Source: JAFGAS01 sp963809875 (GTDB taxonomy: Bacteria > Desulfobacterota > Zymogenia > Zymogenales > Zymogenaceae). From it: a stretch of DNA of 64,000 nucleotides. The notes below the pieces were generated by a model. The model worked only from the letters and a program-made list of their open reading frames with translations, searched no databases and was not told the origin of the DNA. A program made the translations under genes and the position numbers. The stretch covers positions 1 through 64,000 of the forward strand of contig CAWELC010000010.1 in the NCBI GenBank assembly GCA_963809875.1, given 5' to 3'. Every line of letters begins with the position of its first letter. Within the stretch, counting starts at the first letter, position 1. This document shows, piece by piece, positions 16,523-26,512 of the stretch.

Positions 16523-16845
16523 GGCGCACCTCGAAGCCGTAGTTAGGTGTCTCAACGGTCACGAATAGTCGCTCAGCATCCTTATACGACAGTCACGCAG
16601 CATACACAATATAGATAAAATTTACTATCCTGCCCCTGTGGGGGGGGAGATCATCGGCGCACGAACGGATCGGCTCGTTGCGAGAGCCCCCAAATTCCGT
16701 TCTCCTATTTTCCGGCCGAATGGAAGAACTTCTTTCCTTGAGATTTGTCCTGTGATAAAGTGAAAAAGATTGGAGGGAGTCCACCCCATCCGGGCGAGTG
16801 AAAAGGCCGGGAAAAGACGAGCATAACATATATTCGGCGAGCGGC

Positions 16846-17415
16846 ATGAGTCTCTTAAACCTTATTACGCTATTCGGCTATCCAGCCATCATCGTTGGGG
16901 CGTTCGTTGAAGGCGAGGTAACCCTGGTTCTCGGGGGGTTTGCCGCCCATCGGGGGTATCTCGACCTTCCGCTGGTAATCCTCTGCGCGTTCCTGGGGGG
17001 CTTTAGTGAGGATCAGTTCTTCTTTTACCTCGGACGTCACCGGAGCCGCGCGTTCCTCGATCGGCATCCCGGCTGGCGGCCGCGGATCTCGACGATCGAG
17101 CGGCATATCGACCGCTTCAGGACCGCGTTCGTCCTCGGGTTTCGCTTCATCTACGGGTTGAGAAGTGTTTCGCCCTTCGTGCTCGGCATGGGGGACATCC
17201 GCCCGTCCCGTTTTGGTACCCTGGATGGGCTCAGCGCGATGGCCTGGGCTGCGCTGGTGGTGTGGCTCGGATACGCATTCGGAAACGCCGTGGAGCTTGT
17301 CCTGGAAGATATCGAGCGCTACGAGATGGAGCTCTTCGGGGTTATCCTCATCGTCGGGCTCACCGTCTGGCTGGGGAGGAGTTACCGAAAGAGGAAGGTC
17401 GTTGCTTCCACCTAG
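16846..17415 (+). CDS. DedA family membrane protein
   Basis: A 189-residue inner-membrane protein of the DedA/VTT family. Recent work links these to flipping of polyprenyl-phosphate lipid carriers or phospholipids. The VTT signature is visible: FVEGEVTLVLGGFAAHRGYL, then LGGFSEDQFFFYLGR, then FRFIYGLRSVSPFVLGM, and C-terminal helices to RKRKVV. The acidic FVEGE and the Arg in FRFIYGLR are characteristic. The ATG at 16846 is preferred to an upstream GTG at 16798. Its stop shares the palindrome CTAG with the convergent ATPase gene. The 16556-16845 gap holds only a GC-rich inverted element near 16632-16648. Confidence 0.85.
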   Translation: MSLLNLITLFGYPAIIVGAFVEGEVTLVLGGFAAHRGYLDLPLVILCAFLGGFSEDQFFFYLGRHRSRAFLDRHPGWRPRISTIERHIDRFRTAFVLGFRFIYGLRSVSPFVLGMGDIRPSRFGTLDGLSAMAWAALVVWLGYAFGNAVELVLEDIERYEMELFGVILIVGLTVWLGRSYRKRKVVAST

Positions 17416-20105
17416 GCGCGTCTCCCCCGGGCCGCCCTGGTGGCGGTGCCCGTGATCAGGATCACCAGGCTCATTACGCAGACGATTGCCCACCCGCTCG
17501 GTCCCGGGTCGACCAGCTTGAGGACACGGGAGAAGATCGGGACGTAGACCGCAGCTATCAGCAGGCCGAAGCACAACGCCAGGGCACCCCAGACATAGGG
17601 GTTTTTCGTGATATCGTTGACCAGCAGTCCCGTTCCCTTCTCCCGCATATTGAAGACGTGCCAGAGCTGAGAGAAAGCCAGCGTCATGAAGGAGACGGTA
17701 ACCGCCTTCTCGTCATGAAATCCCAGGAAAGACAGAGAGACGACCAGCGCGGTCAGCACCGAGACCGTAATCACGGTGCCCGTGGCAAAAACACCCAGCC
17801 AGTGTCTCGATGCCAAAAGTGGCTCCTTCCTGTCGCGGGGCGCGGCCGACATGATGGACGGGTCGCCGGAGCCTACGCCGAGGGCAAGGGCGGGGAAGAC
17901 GTCGGTGACCAGGTTGAGGAAGAGGATCTGGAGGGGAAGTATCGGCAGCGGCACCGTAAGGAGGGAGGCCAGGAAGACCGTCAGTATCTCACTCACGTTG
18001 CATGAGAAGAGGTAATAGACAAAGGTTCTGATGTTGTTATAGATAACGCGGCCCTGTTCAACGGCGGCCACGATGGTCGGGAAGGCGTCGTCCTTGAGAA
18101 CCATATCGGCCGCTTCCCGCGCCACCTGGGTGCCCCGCATTCCCATCGCGATCCCGATATCGGCCTTCTTAAGGGCGGGGGCGTCGTTGACGCCGTCACC
18201 GGTCATGGCGACGATTGATCCGGCCCTCTGATGCAGCTCGATGAGATCGAGTTTTTGCCCGGGGCTCACCCGGGCGAAGATAGAGACCGACAAGAGGTCT
18301 TGTTTCTCCCGCTCCGTAAGATATGCAGGATCCTTGAGGTCCGGGCCGTTGACGACGGGCGCCGATCGATCATCGACCAGACCCATTTCGAGGGCGATAT
18401 TCTTTGCCGTAACGGCCTGGTCCCCGGTTACCATGATGACGCGAATCCCCGCCTTCCGGCAGAGGGCCAGCGCCTCGGGAACGTCTCCACGCGGAGGATC
18501 GAGCATGCCGACCAGCCCCACGAGGACGAGATCATCATAGGGAGGGACGTCCGGGGTGTCGACCGTCTTCGCGGCCAGGGCGATCACCCGAAGGCCTTCC
18601 CGGGCCATCCGACTGGACCGGTCAAGCCACTCCGCGCGGGCGGCTGCCGCTATCGGGACCCTGCCGTCCGACGTCAGGACGTAAGAAGACCTCTCGACGA
18701 TCGATTCCGGAGCGCCTTTAACTGCCACGTAGTATCCTCCGGATACCTCGTGAAAGGTGGCCATCATCTTGACGTCGGAGTCAAAGGCCTCCTCACCGAC
18801 CCGGGGCATCAGGGCAACGAGATCACGCCGGTCTATCCGGGCCTTCAGTCCGGCCGAGAGGAGCGCGATCTCCAGTGGGTCACCGACGTGACCTTCCTGG
18901 CCGGTCGGAAATTCATGATGGAGGGCGGCGTTATTGCAGAGGACCGCGACGCGCAGCGCCTCCAGGAGGAGCGGGTCGGCCAGGGGATCGGTCAACTCCT
19001 CGCCGTGTCGCGGAGGCGACGCGTAATCGATCGCCTCTCCGGCGATGGAGACGTCCCGATCGGCCAGCGATATGTGCGTCACGGTCATCCGGTTTTCCGT
19101 CAGGGTCCCGGTCTTGTCTGTGCAGATGACGTTAGTGGCCCCGAGGGTTTCCACCGCGGAAAGGCGGTTGATGATCGCGTTGCGCTGCGCCATACGGAAC
19201 ATCCCCCGGGCCAACGCGATGGTGGCCACGATAGGGAGTCCTTCGGGGATAGCGGCGACGGCAAGGGCGATCCCGGTCTCGATCATCATCAGGGCCTGTT
19301 TGCCCGAGAGGATGCCGGTCACCGCCACTGCGATGGCTACGGCGAGCGTCACCCAGATGAGCGTTCTGCCCAGTTCGTCGAGCCTTTTTTCGAGAGGAGT
19401 GGCTTCCGCCTTGGCCGTGGCCACCAGGGACGTGATGTGACCCAGCTCACTATTCATGCCCGTGGTGAGGACGACCGCCACGGCAGAACCCCTTGTGACG
19501 GCGGTGCCTGCAAAGAGCATATTGGACCGTTGGGCGAGGTGAGTCCGGCGGGCCAGGGGCTCCGTTGACTTGTCGACCGGCAGCGACTCCCCGGTAAGGG
19601 CCGATTCATCGGTCAGGAGGCGGGAAGCGGTCACCAGGCGCAGGTCGGCCGAAACGATGTCGCCGCCCTCGAGCATCACGATGTCCCCGGGGACAAGCGA
19701 GTCTGCGGGAATCTCGATCAGTGTGCCTCCGCGCGTGACCCGGGCGGTCACGCTGGTGAGCTTTTTGAGGGCCTCCATGGAGCGAATCGCCTGAAGCTCG
19801 GTGAAAAAGCCGATGAGAGTGTTGATGATGATGACCACGATAATCGCAAGGGCTTCCAGGAGGTCGCCGAAGACAAAAGAGAGTCCCGCCGCCACCGCCA
19901 GCAGAACGACGATGAGGCTTTTGAACTGCGCGACGAAGATCATGAGCGTGCTTTTCTTCTTCTCCTCGATGAGGAGATTCGGCCCGAACCGATCGAGGCG
20001 CGCGCGAGCCTCCTCACGACTGAGCCCGCTCTCGGGGCTTACGCCGAGCTCGGTCAGAATCGACGCGGAAGGGCGGCTCCAGGGTTCCTGGGTGTATTGT
20101 TCCAT
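17412..20105 (-). CDS. P-type cation ATPase, calcium type (P2A)
   Basis: A membrane ATPase of about 897 residues that exports calcium or a similar cation. Visible in order: the N-terminal cation ATPase domain (residues 12-80), the actuator motif TGES at 171-174, the M4 ion-binding motif PEGLP at 287-291, the phosphorylation motif DKTGT with Asp330, the hinge motif MTGDGVNDAPALKKADIG, and M6 NLVTDVFPALALG with Asn, Thr and Asp ligands. PEGLP plus N-x-x-T-D is the type IIA calcium signature; many bacterial members are also called Mn2+ or general cation pumps. The start at 20105 removes a 20-residue upstream extension that lacks family similarity. Confidence 0.9.
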   Translation of the reverse strand: MEQYTQEPWSRPSASILTELGVSPESGLSREEARARLDRFGPNLLIEEKKKSTLMIFVAQFKSLIVVLLAVAAGLSFVFGDLLEALAIIVVIIINTLIGFFTELQAIRSMEALKKLTSVTARVTRGGTLIEIPADSLVPGDIVMLEGGDIVSADLRLVTASRLLTDESALTGESLPVDKSTEPLARRTHLAQRSNMLFAGTAVTRGSAVAVVLTTGMNSELGHITSLVATAKAEATPLEKRLDELGRTLIWVTLAVAIAVAVTGILSGKQALMMIETGIALAVAAIPEGLPIVATIALARGMFRMAQRNAIINRLSAVETLGATNVICTDKTGTLTENRMTVTHISLADRDVSIAGEAIDYASPPRHGEELTDPLADPLLLEALRVAVLCNNAALHHEFPTGQEGHVGDPLEIALLSAGLKARIDRRDLVALMPRVGEEAFDSDVKMMATFHEVSGGYYVAVKGAPESIVERSSYVLTSDGRVPIAAAARAEWLDRSSRMAREGLRVIALAAKTVDTPDVPPYDDLVLVGLVGMLDPPRGDVPEALALCRKAGIRVIMVTGDQAVTAKNIALEMGLVDDRSAPVVNGPDLKDPAYLTEREKQDLLSVSIFARVSPGQKLDLIELHQRAGSIVAMTGDGVNDAPALKKADIGIAMGMRGTQVAREAADMVLKDDAFPTIVAAVEQGRVIYNNIRTFVYYLFSCNVSEILTVFLASLLTVPLPILPLQILFLNLVTDVFPALALGVGSGDPSIMSAAPRDRKEPLLASRHWLGVFATGTVITVSVLTALVVSLSFLGFHDEKAVTVSFMTLAFSQLWHVFNMREKGTGLLVNDITKNPYVWGALALCFGLLIAAVYVPIFSRVLKLVDPGPSGWAIVCVMSLVILITGTATRAARGRRA

Positions 20106-20285
20106 AGGCGACGGCTCATCAGGTACGCATGCGGCGACCGGGGCAGGGCACCAAACCCACGCCATAACATCTAATTATATCTCGATACGCGGAGCTTTTT
20201 CAACCCCAAAGGGAGCCGCACCGGTCACCTGTCGCCGGCCCCCCGGGGTCATGAAGGGCTGATTCCTCGCGCCGACCCATTATCC

Positions 20286-20315
20286 TTGACAACCGGCATC
20301 TTTTTGGGATATATA
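20286..20315 (+). promoter_or_regulatory. Promoter of the terC gene
   Basis: TTGACA at 20286-20291 with a TATATA -10 at 20310-20315 (18-base spacer), about 60 bases before the terC start. It lies in the divergent gap with the calcium ATPase. Confidence 0.55.
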
Positions 20316-20377
20316 GTCACCCTCTCACGGTGCTGATGCCGGAGGATTTGGACGTACAAGAAGCGGGAGTATTCATC

Positions 20378-21139
20378 GTGGATTTCGGGCTATTAGGACA
20401 TATCGAGTTTACCTGGCAGTTCCTGTTCGGACTGCTGTCTATCGTTCTGATAGATCTGATACTGGCCGGCGATAACGCCGTCGTCATCGCCATGGCCGTG
20501 AGGAATCTCCCGAGGGACAAGAGGAAGAAAGGCATAATTCTGGGCGCAGGCGCCGCCGTCATCCTCAGGGTGGCGCTCACCTTTGTCGCATCCCGTCTCC
20601 TTCAGATTATGTTCATCAAATTCGTGGGAGGGATCCTGATTATCTGGATCGCCGTCAAACTCTTCGCAAGCGGCGGAGACGGCCAGGAGGGCGGGAAGGA
20701 AGCGGCAGGGCTCCTGCAGGCCATGTGGCTCATCATCATAGCGGATATCACCATGTCTACCGACAACGTCCTGGCGGTGGCCGCGGCCTCCAAGGGCAAC
20801 CTCTTTCTCCTGGTCTTCGGGCTCGGCCTTTCGATTCCCTTCGTCGTTTTTACGAGCAATCTCCTATCCATGTTGATGGATCGGTATCCGGTCATCCTCT
20901 ATATCGGGACCGCCGTGCTCGGCAGGGTTGGCGGGGAGATGATGATCACCGATCCGTTCATCGTCTCGAAGCTCGGCCACTCAAAAGTCCTGGAATACGG
21001 CGTTCAGGCATTTTTCGTCGTAGCGGTGCTTGTCGTTGGAAAGGTATTGGTGAGGATGAGACGCTCACGCGAAGAAAAGAAGACGGGCAGTCAAATCCTC
21101 CCTCTGGATGCCGAGAAGAAAACCGATGACCGGGGGTAA
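20378..21139 (+). CDS. TerC family membrane protein (YjbE-type)
   Basis: A seven-helix integral membrane protein, about 253 residues. TerC/YkoY/YceF proteins are implicated in manganese efflux and metalation of secreted proteins, and some in tellurite resistance. The two acidic membrane motifs are clear: DLILAGDNAVVIA in the first helices and ADITMSTDNVLAVA in the middle. The start is placed at GTG 20378, seven bases after GGGAG, giving MDFGLLGHIEF; an upstream GTG at 20330 lacks such support. Next to a P-type cation ATPase and a kinase-like gene whose start is three bases away, it may form part of a metal-homeostasis group. Confidence 0.85.
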   Translation: MDFGLLGHIEFTWQFLFGLLSIVLIDLILAGDNAVVIAMAVRNLPRDKRKKGIILGAGAAVILRVALTFVASRLLQIMFIKFVGGILIIWIAVKLFASGGDGQEGGKEAAGLLQAMWLIIIADITMSTDNVLAVAAASKGNLFLLVFGLGLSIPFVVFTSNLLSMLMDRYPVILYIGTAVLGRVGGEMMITDPFIVSKLGHSKVLEYGVQAFFVVAVLVVGKVLVRMRRSREEKKTGSQILPLDAEKKTDDRG

Positions 21140-21141
21140 CC

Positions 21142-21945
21142 ATGGCGATACTAACTATTTCGCGAGAATGCCGGAGCGGCAGCCAGGAGATCGGGACGGC
21201 CGTCGCAAGCGCCCTTGGCTACGAGTTCGTCAGCAAGAAGCGTATTCTTGCCGATATCAGGAAATACGGCAAACGGTGGCCGGGAGCGGACCTCGCGTTC
21301 GATGAGAACTCGCCCTCCATCTGGGAGCGCTTCGACTGGGAATACCATGGAGTCATCTCGCTGGTCGAGTCGATCATTTACGACTACGCGCTCGGCGATA
21401 ATGTGGTGATTGTGGGGCGGGGTGGGAACTATCTTCTCAGGGATATCCCGTATGCCCTGAGGATACGTCTCATAGCGCCGCTGGATGTGCGCATCGGCCG
21501 GATGATGCAGGAGGACCGGGTCGATGAGAAGACGGCGCGGCGCGAGATCGCGCGGATCGACAGGTCACGCGCCGACTACGTCAAGAAGAACTACGGCAGT
21601 GATTGGGAAGACCTCGGTCACTACGATATGGTCTTCAACTCCGGATCGGATAGTTACGAGGACATCACGAGAGTCCTCATAACCGCCCTGGGAGATCGAA
21701 ACGTACATAAGACGCCCATGGCAGTCGACCTGCTGGCGGGCCGGGCCGACGCTGCCCGCATCAAGGCCGCCGTCTCCACCGATACGCGTCTCAACGTTCC
21801 GACCCTCGAGGTGGTCTTTGACGGAAAGTCGGTGCTCGTCACGGGCGTGGTCCATAGTCCCCGGGAGCATCGCATGGTCGAGGAGATCTGCGCCGGCGTC
21901 ACGGTGACGCACCCGATCCTCAATTCCATGCACTATCGGGGGTAG
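21142..21945 (+). CDS. Cytidylate kinase-like protein fused to a BON-like domain
   Basis: A 267-residue protein. Residues 1-190 match the cytidylate-kinase-like AAA family: MAILTISRECRSGSQEIG opening, VVIVGRGGNYLL strand, then an arginine-rich LID-type helix RMMQEDRVDEKTARREIARIDRSRADYVKK and YDMVFNSG. These proteins resemble nucleotide kinases but their substrate is unproven. Residues about 205-260 (IKAAVSTDTRLNVPTLEVVFDGKSVLVTG and after) resemble a BON domain, a fold normally found in periplasmic or membrane-binding proteins. No signal peptide is present, so the BON part would be cytoplasmic here. The gene starts three bases after terC and is probably co-transcribed. The fusion is unusual. 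Confidence 0.75.
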   Translation: MAILTISRECRSGSQEIGTAVASALGYEFVSKKRILADIRKYGKRWPGADLAFDENSPSIWERFDWEYHGVISLVESIIYDYALGDNVVIVGRGGNYLLRDIPYALRIRLIAPLDVRIGRMMQEDRVDEKTARREIARIDRSRADYVKKNYGSDWEDLGHYDMVFNSGSDSYEDITRVLITALGDRNVHKTPMAVDLLAGRADAARIKAAVSTDTRLNVPTLEVVFDGKSVLVTGVVHSPREHRMVEEICAGVTVTHPILNSMHYRG

Positions 21946-22018
21946 AGTCGGTCCGCGCCCCTCGATAAATCCCCGGATAGTCGTGTCTGTAGGAAACCGC
22001 GGCCTGCCGGCGCCTCGA

Positions 22019-24407
22019 CTACGGCTTTTTCGGGACGAGCCTCAAAATACCCTCGGCGTTCTCCTCGATATCCTTTTTGTCGACGTACCAGCGTATATAG
22101 TCCCCGGCAAGGAAAAGATCGGACATATCCTCCCGATGGGGGCTGGTAAGGCTCTGACACTGGCCGGTCGACAGGACGACCAACGACCCGTTGAGGTCGG
22201 CAAAATCGACGATGTAGCGGATCGAGGCCGTAATGTCAACGGCATAGGGCTTGTTCTTGTTGTAGCCGCCCCGGTTGAGCGACAGGTCGCTGCCCGAGAA
22301 GGGGAAGGGGCCGTAGTTGAAAAAGGGCCTCAGCGCCGGGACCTGGCCAAAGACGTGCGAGAACTCGATGGCGTGGATCGACCCCCAGCGCCAGCCTGAC
22401 GGATCGTTTCCCATCGCCTTGGTAGAGGTAGACGACGGCGTCGCCGAACGCCTTCATGAGGGTATCGTCGAAGGTTTCCCTTTTTTCCGTTGCGGCGTTA
22501 TCGAAAAAGGCGGAGGTCCGGTCGTCGGTGACGAGCCGGTAAAGAGCATTGGTCGCGACGGATTTATCGTCCATAAGACGCGAAAAGAGCTCCGGTCCCA
22601 GCTCATCGGAAAAGGTCTCGGTCAACAGCTCATTGAAAGTCGCCTCAAAGATCGCCGCCGCGCCGGAATCGGGTGATGAGTGAAAATCCCATGAGGCCAG
22701 CGATTCGATATACGGGGCCAGCTCGTCGGTCGAGTTTCTCTTGAGCGTCGCCACAAAGATCGGCACGACGCGCGCCGCGAGCTCCGATTTCACGTCGAGC
22801 TGCATTTCCTTCATATCTGCGACCCCGAGCCGCTCTTTGGCCGTCAGCAATTCGTTGATCCTGACGGCCCGCCACGGCGATTCCCAGTAGTCGGACAGGA
22901 AGATCGGCGAATCCCCGGAGAACGGCGGGTTGTTGGCGGTGCCGATATATCCTTTTTCGGGGTTCTTGAGGATCGGCATCGACTCAAACGGATAGTATCC
23001 GCGCCACTCGGACTTTCCGTCCCATCCGGGCTTCGGTAACAGTCCTCTGCTGTCGGTTCTGATGGGACACTTACCCGCGCCGACGTAGCCGATGGTGCCG
23101 GCGGTGTCGGCATAGACAAAGTGCTGGGGACCGGCGGCATAGATTGAGAGGGCGCCGGTAAATTCGCCCCAGTCTTTTGCCGTATTGAGCCGATAGAAGG
23201 CCTCCAGCAGCGGCCACGGCTCGAATCCCTGGGCCCTGAGACTCACCGGCGCGTCGCCCAGGCCCGACTCGACGTCATTGATGATCGGGCCGTGAGGGGT
23301 GAGGCGGACCGTGATCTCCTCGTCCTTGAGGCCGTCGTCTCCCTTGACGGGTATCTTCTCGGTGATCAGCTCCATATCCACCCATTTCCCGTCGTACATA
23401 ACCTGGTTCTCGTTGTCGGGGTTAATCTTTTCGAGGTAGAGGTCCTGGGTGTCGAGGGTGAAGTTGGTGACGCCCCAGGCGATGTGGTCGTTGTGTCCGA
23501 AGACGAATATCGGCGCTCCGGGAAACATCGCCCCGGCGATATCGAGCCCGGGGCCGACCAGGTGGGAAAGGTGCCACTGCGTGGGCATTTCCGGTCCCGA
23601 TTCGTGGGAGTCCTCGCAAAGGATGGGGCTTCCCGTCTCCGATTTGGCGCCCGAGATGACCCAGTTATTGCTGGCCCTCTCCCGGTTGATGAAAAAGTCC
23701 AGAAACTCCCTGGAGGCTTCCGACATCACCGTTCCCGTCGAGCGGGTGGGCGGGCCGGCCGTTATAAAGAGCGTCTCCTTCGGGGTGAAGGGGAGGAATT
23801 CGGCCGCCCGCTCAGGGCCGAGCTTTTCCAGGATGAGCCAGTTGAGTATCTCGTTCTTGTAGGCCCAGCCGGCGAGCTGAAAGCTGATGAGGTTTCCGAT
23901 GGCCTGGGAATCCTCGGCCGTCCACGCCTGGGGCCGGTAGCCGAGTATCGTGAACTCGACGGGCAGGGGGTTATGCTCGATGGAGGCGTTGATCCCGTCC
24001 GAAAACGCGTCGACCATTTCGCGGAGGTCGGGGGGGAGGGTCTCGATCTGTTTGGTGGCGGTGCGGGCAAAGCCCATCGTCACCAGATAACGATCCGCGT
24101 CCAGGAGGTCTTTCCCGAAGACCTCCGCCAGCCTCCCGCGGGCCGCCCTTCGGTAGAAATCCATCTGAAAGAGACGATCCTGCGCCTGGCAATACCCGAG
24201 AGCAAAATAAAGGTCATGTATGTTATTCGCGTAGATATGAGGGACTCCGTGGGCATCCCGAATGACGACCGCACCTTCGCTGACGCCGGGAAGGGACAGT
24301 TCACCCTCATATTTCGGGACGATCGCCTTGAGGTAGATCCAGGTTCCTCCCACGGCCAGCGCAACGATAATCGATAGTGCGATAATGATTACCTTAAATA
24401 CCTTCAC
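22019..24407 (-). CDS. Penicillin acylase family protein, frame broken near the C-terminus
   Basis: An Ntn-hydrolase of the penicillin G acylase superfamily, which cleaves amide bonds of acylated amines such as beta-lactams or acyl-homoserine lactones in the periplasm. GTG 24407 follows AGGAGGG. Residues 1-30 are a signal anchor. The alpha part spans to about 245 (IRDAHGVPHIYA, AQDRLFQMDFYRRAARGRLAE). Autocleavage before Ser246 in ASNNWVISG starts the beta chain. After DAVVYLYQ at about 22415 the frame shifts: the continuation (MGNDPSGWRWGSIHA, FGQVPALRPFFN, to stop 22019) is in another frame and is the expected family C-terminus. One base is probably wrong in the sequence. Full length would be about 795 residues. 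Confidence 0.85.
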
Positions 24408-24481
24408 CGTACCCTCCTATTATAACGTCTCGCCTATAGTAGCAGACTTTGTCGGGTGAGTTCAACCGAGAAATAAGCGTC

Positions 24482-24514
24482 TTGACACGGGCCAAAACGT
24501 GATTAGATTATAAA
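24482..24514 (+). promoter_or_regulatory. Promoter of the hsp20 gene
   Basis: TTGACA at 24482-24487 with an AT-rich -10 region TAGATTATAAA at 24504-24514. It lies about 30 bases before the Shine-Dalgarno AAGGAGGG of the heat-shock gene. No CIRCE or HrcA-type palindrome was seen. Confidence 0.5.
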
Positions 24515-24541
24515 CAGAGAAAAGACAAGGAGGGACACGAA

Positions 24542-24988
24542 ATGAGACTCATACCAATGAAAACCGATTTCGAATCCCGGGTCTGCGAAGACCTGAAACG
24601 GGAGATTGACCTTTATGACAATTTCTTTGGTGAGTTGCTGGGCGACTCGATTACTTCACGGCCGATCCCGAGTATCGACATGAGCGAGACGAAGAAGGAT
24701 ATCGTCGTTAAAGCCGAGCTGCCGGGACTGGAAGCCAAGGACATCGAGCTGACGGTCGACAACGGATATTTGAGCATCGCGGGTGAAAAGAGGCACGAAT
24801 CCGAAGAGGAAGAGATGAATTCCTTCTGCCGCGAGACGAGCTATGGCTACTTCAAGCGGATCCTCGAGCTTCCCCAGCAAGTCGATGAGGAAAAGGTCAA
24901 GGCCGACTATAAAGACGGCATCCTGAAGATAATGCTCCCGAAGGCCAACGGGCGCAGCAAACGGGCCATTAAGATCCAGACCCACTAA
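24542..24988 (+). CDS. Small heat shock protein, Hsp20/alpha-crystallin family
   Basis: A 148-residue holdase chaperone that binds unfolding proteins in the cytoplasm. The alpha-crystallin domain covers about residues 45-140: PSIDMSETKKDIVVKAELPGL is the first strand block, LSIAGEKRHE the second, and FKRILELPQQVDEEKVKADYKDGILKI the third. The GILKIMLPK sequence provides the A-x-x-x-G-x-L motif region; the C-terminal extension carries AIKI, the I-x-I oligomerisation tail. The start is fixed by AAGGAGGG at a good distance. Transcribed alone, with a promoter and a terminator pair. Confidence 0.93.
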   Translation: MRLIPMKTDFESRVCEDLKREIDLYDNFFGELLGDSITSRPIPSIDMSETKKDIVVKAELPGLEAKDIELTVDNGYLSIAGEKRHESEEEEMNSFCRETSYGYFKRILELPQQVDEEKVKADYKDGILKIMLPKANGRSKRAIKIQTH

Positions 24989-24995
24989 TAGAGAA

Positions 24996-25067
24996 GGCCC
25001 CCGGTCGGGGGCCGGGACTTATCTCCCATCCCCTGTTTTTTCCCCCTCGAAGAGAGGGGGTTTTTTT
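24996..25067 (+). terminator. Tandem hairpins ending in an intrinsic terminator after hsp20
   Basis: A perfect stem GGCCCCC/GGGGGCC at 24996-25013, without a T-run, is followed by CCCCCTC/GAGGGGG at 25042-25060 with a T-run at 25061-25067. The second is a textbook terminator. Confidence 0.85.
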
Positions 25068-25150
25068 GTATCGAGCCGAGGCCTTTTTTCGGCGGGCGTT
25101 GCCGAGAAAAATGGTGGAAAAGTAAGGCGGGAGATGGTACTATCGGCGCA

Positions 25151-26512
25151 ATGCAGGATGAATCTATGATCGCTCCGATACTCGCCTTGACCAAGTCCCT
25201 CGCATTCTTGATTCGTGCCGGACGTATGGGTCACGGCTTCACCTGGCCGGGGGAGATCGCCCTGAGGCTGAACCGCAGCTTTATCAGGTCGATAATCGAA
25301 AAGAACCCGGGTCTGGTGACCGTCGTTATCGTGGGGACAAACGGGAAGACCACGTCGGCCAAGATCGCCCGACACATCCTTTCCAAGAACGGATATCGGG
25401 TTATCGCCAACGAAACCGGCGCCAATCTTAAGAATGGCGTGGCCTCCTGTCTGATCAAGAACGCGAACATCTTCGGAACGATAGCCGCCGACGCGGCGAT
25501 ATTTGAGGTCGATGAGAACGTCCTGCCGCTTCTGCTGTCCGATTTCCACCCCACGGCGATCATGGTGCTCAACCTTTTCCGGGACCAGCTCGATCGTTAC
25601 GGGGAGGTCAACACCATCGCGCTCAAGTGGAGGGACTGTCTTCAGACGCTCACAAAAAAGACCGCCCTTATCATGAACGGTAACGATCCCCTGATCTTTC
25701 ATCTCGGAAAATCCCTCGACAATGCGTCGGTCACTTTCTTCGGGCTCGAAAAGAGGGCGATGAAGAAACGTACCGTGCCCCACGAAGCTGATTCCCTCTA
25801 CTGCCCCGAGTGCGCCGAGCGGCTTTCCTACCACGCGATCGCCTATTCTCATATCGGCGATTTCTTCTGCCCCGCCTGCGGCCTTCGACCCTCAGGTATC
25901 GTCGACTTCTCAGACACGATCGAAAGCCCGCTTCTGGGGCTCTTTAACCGGTACAACACAAACGCGGTAGCCCTCATGCTCAATACCGTGTTTGGTATCC
26001 CGCTTGAAAAGATACGGGAGGACATAGCCGATTTCGGCGCGGCCTTCGGCAGGCAGGAGATCATAGAGTATCGGGGTCGGAAGATCGTCATCCAGCTCTC
26101 GAAGAACCCGACCGGCTTCAATCAGTCCATTGAGGTCCTGGAGGAATTTGACATTCCCCGTAAAAGGGTGCTTCTTCTTCTAAACGACCGCATTCCCGAC
26201 GGCAGGGACGTCTCGTGGATATGGGACGTTGACTTTGAGCATCTCATGGAATTGGCCGATACGGTCGTCGTCTCCGGGGACCGGGCCTACGACATGGCGA
26301 TCCGCCTGAGGTACGCCTGCCGAAATCAGGACGGACAAAAAAAGACGGACCCGCCGAAGAACGTCACCGTTGCCGCCGAGCTTGGAGCGGCGATAGAACG
26401 GGCCGTTGAGACAACCCCTGCCGGGGAGATCCTCTTCATCCTTCCGACCTATTCGGCGATGCTGGAGGCAAGGAATATATTGACCGGAGACGAGTTCAGG
26501 CAGAAGACGTAA
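25151..26512 (+). CDS. murT: Lipid II isoglutaminyl synthase subunit MurT (Mur ligase family)
   Basis: The ATP-using subunit of the MurT-GatD complex that amidates the alpha-carboxyl of D-glutamate in lipid II. The 453-residue protein has a Mur ligase middle domain with Walker A GTNGKTT at 62-68, a four-cysteine zinc ribbon typical of MurT (Cys218, Cys221, Cys240, Cys243), and a C-terminal DUF1727 domain (RQEIIEYRGRKIVIQLSKNP onward). The start could be ATG 25166, which follows AGGA. gatD overlaps the stop by one base (TAATG). This pair is typical of Gram-positive bacteria and actinobacteria, so finding it in a genome with LpxL is notable. Confidence 0.9.
   Translation: MQDESMIAPILALTKSLAFLIRAGRMGHGFTWPGEIALRLNRSFIRSIIEKNPGLVTVVIVGTNGKTTSAKIARHILSKNGYRVIANETGANLKNGVASCLIKNANIFGTIAADAAIFEVDENVLPLLLSDFHPTAIMVLNLFRDQLDRYGEVNTIALKWRDCLQTLTKKTALIMNGNDPLIFHLGKSLDNASVTFFGLEKRAMKKRTVPHEADSLYCPECAERLSYHAIAYSHIGDFFCPACGLRPSGIVDFSDTIESPLLGLFNRYNTNAVALMLNTVFGIPLEKIREDIADFGAAFGRQEIIEYRGRKIVIQLSKNPTGFNQSIEVLEEFDIPRKRVLLLLNDRIPDGRDVSWIWDVDFEHLMELADTVVVSGDRAYDMAIRLRYACRNQDGQKKTDPPKNVTVAAELGAAIERAVETTPAGEILFILPTYSAMLEARNILTGDEFRQKT

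Noticed and set aside
18231..19568. A 445-codon open frame on the plus strand
   Set aside because: It is antisense to the P-type ATPase, whose motifs are complete; its own translation is rich in His, Arg and Gly and matches no family.
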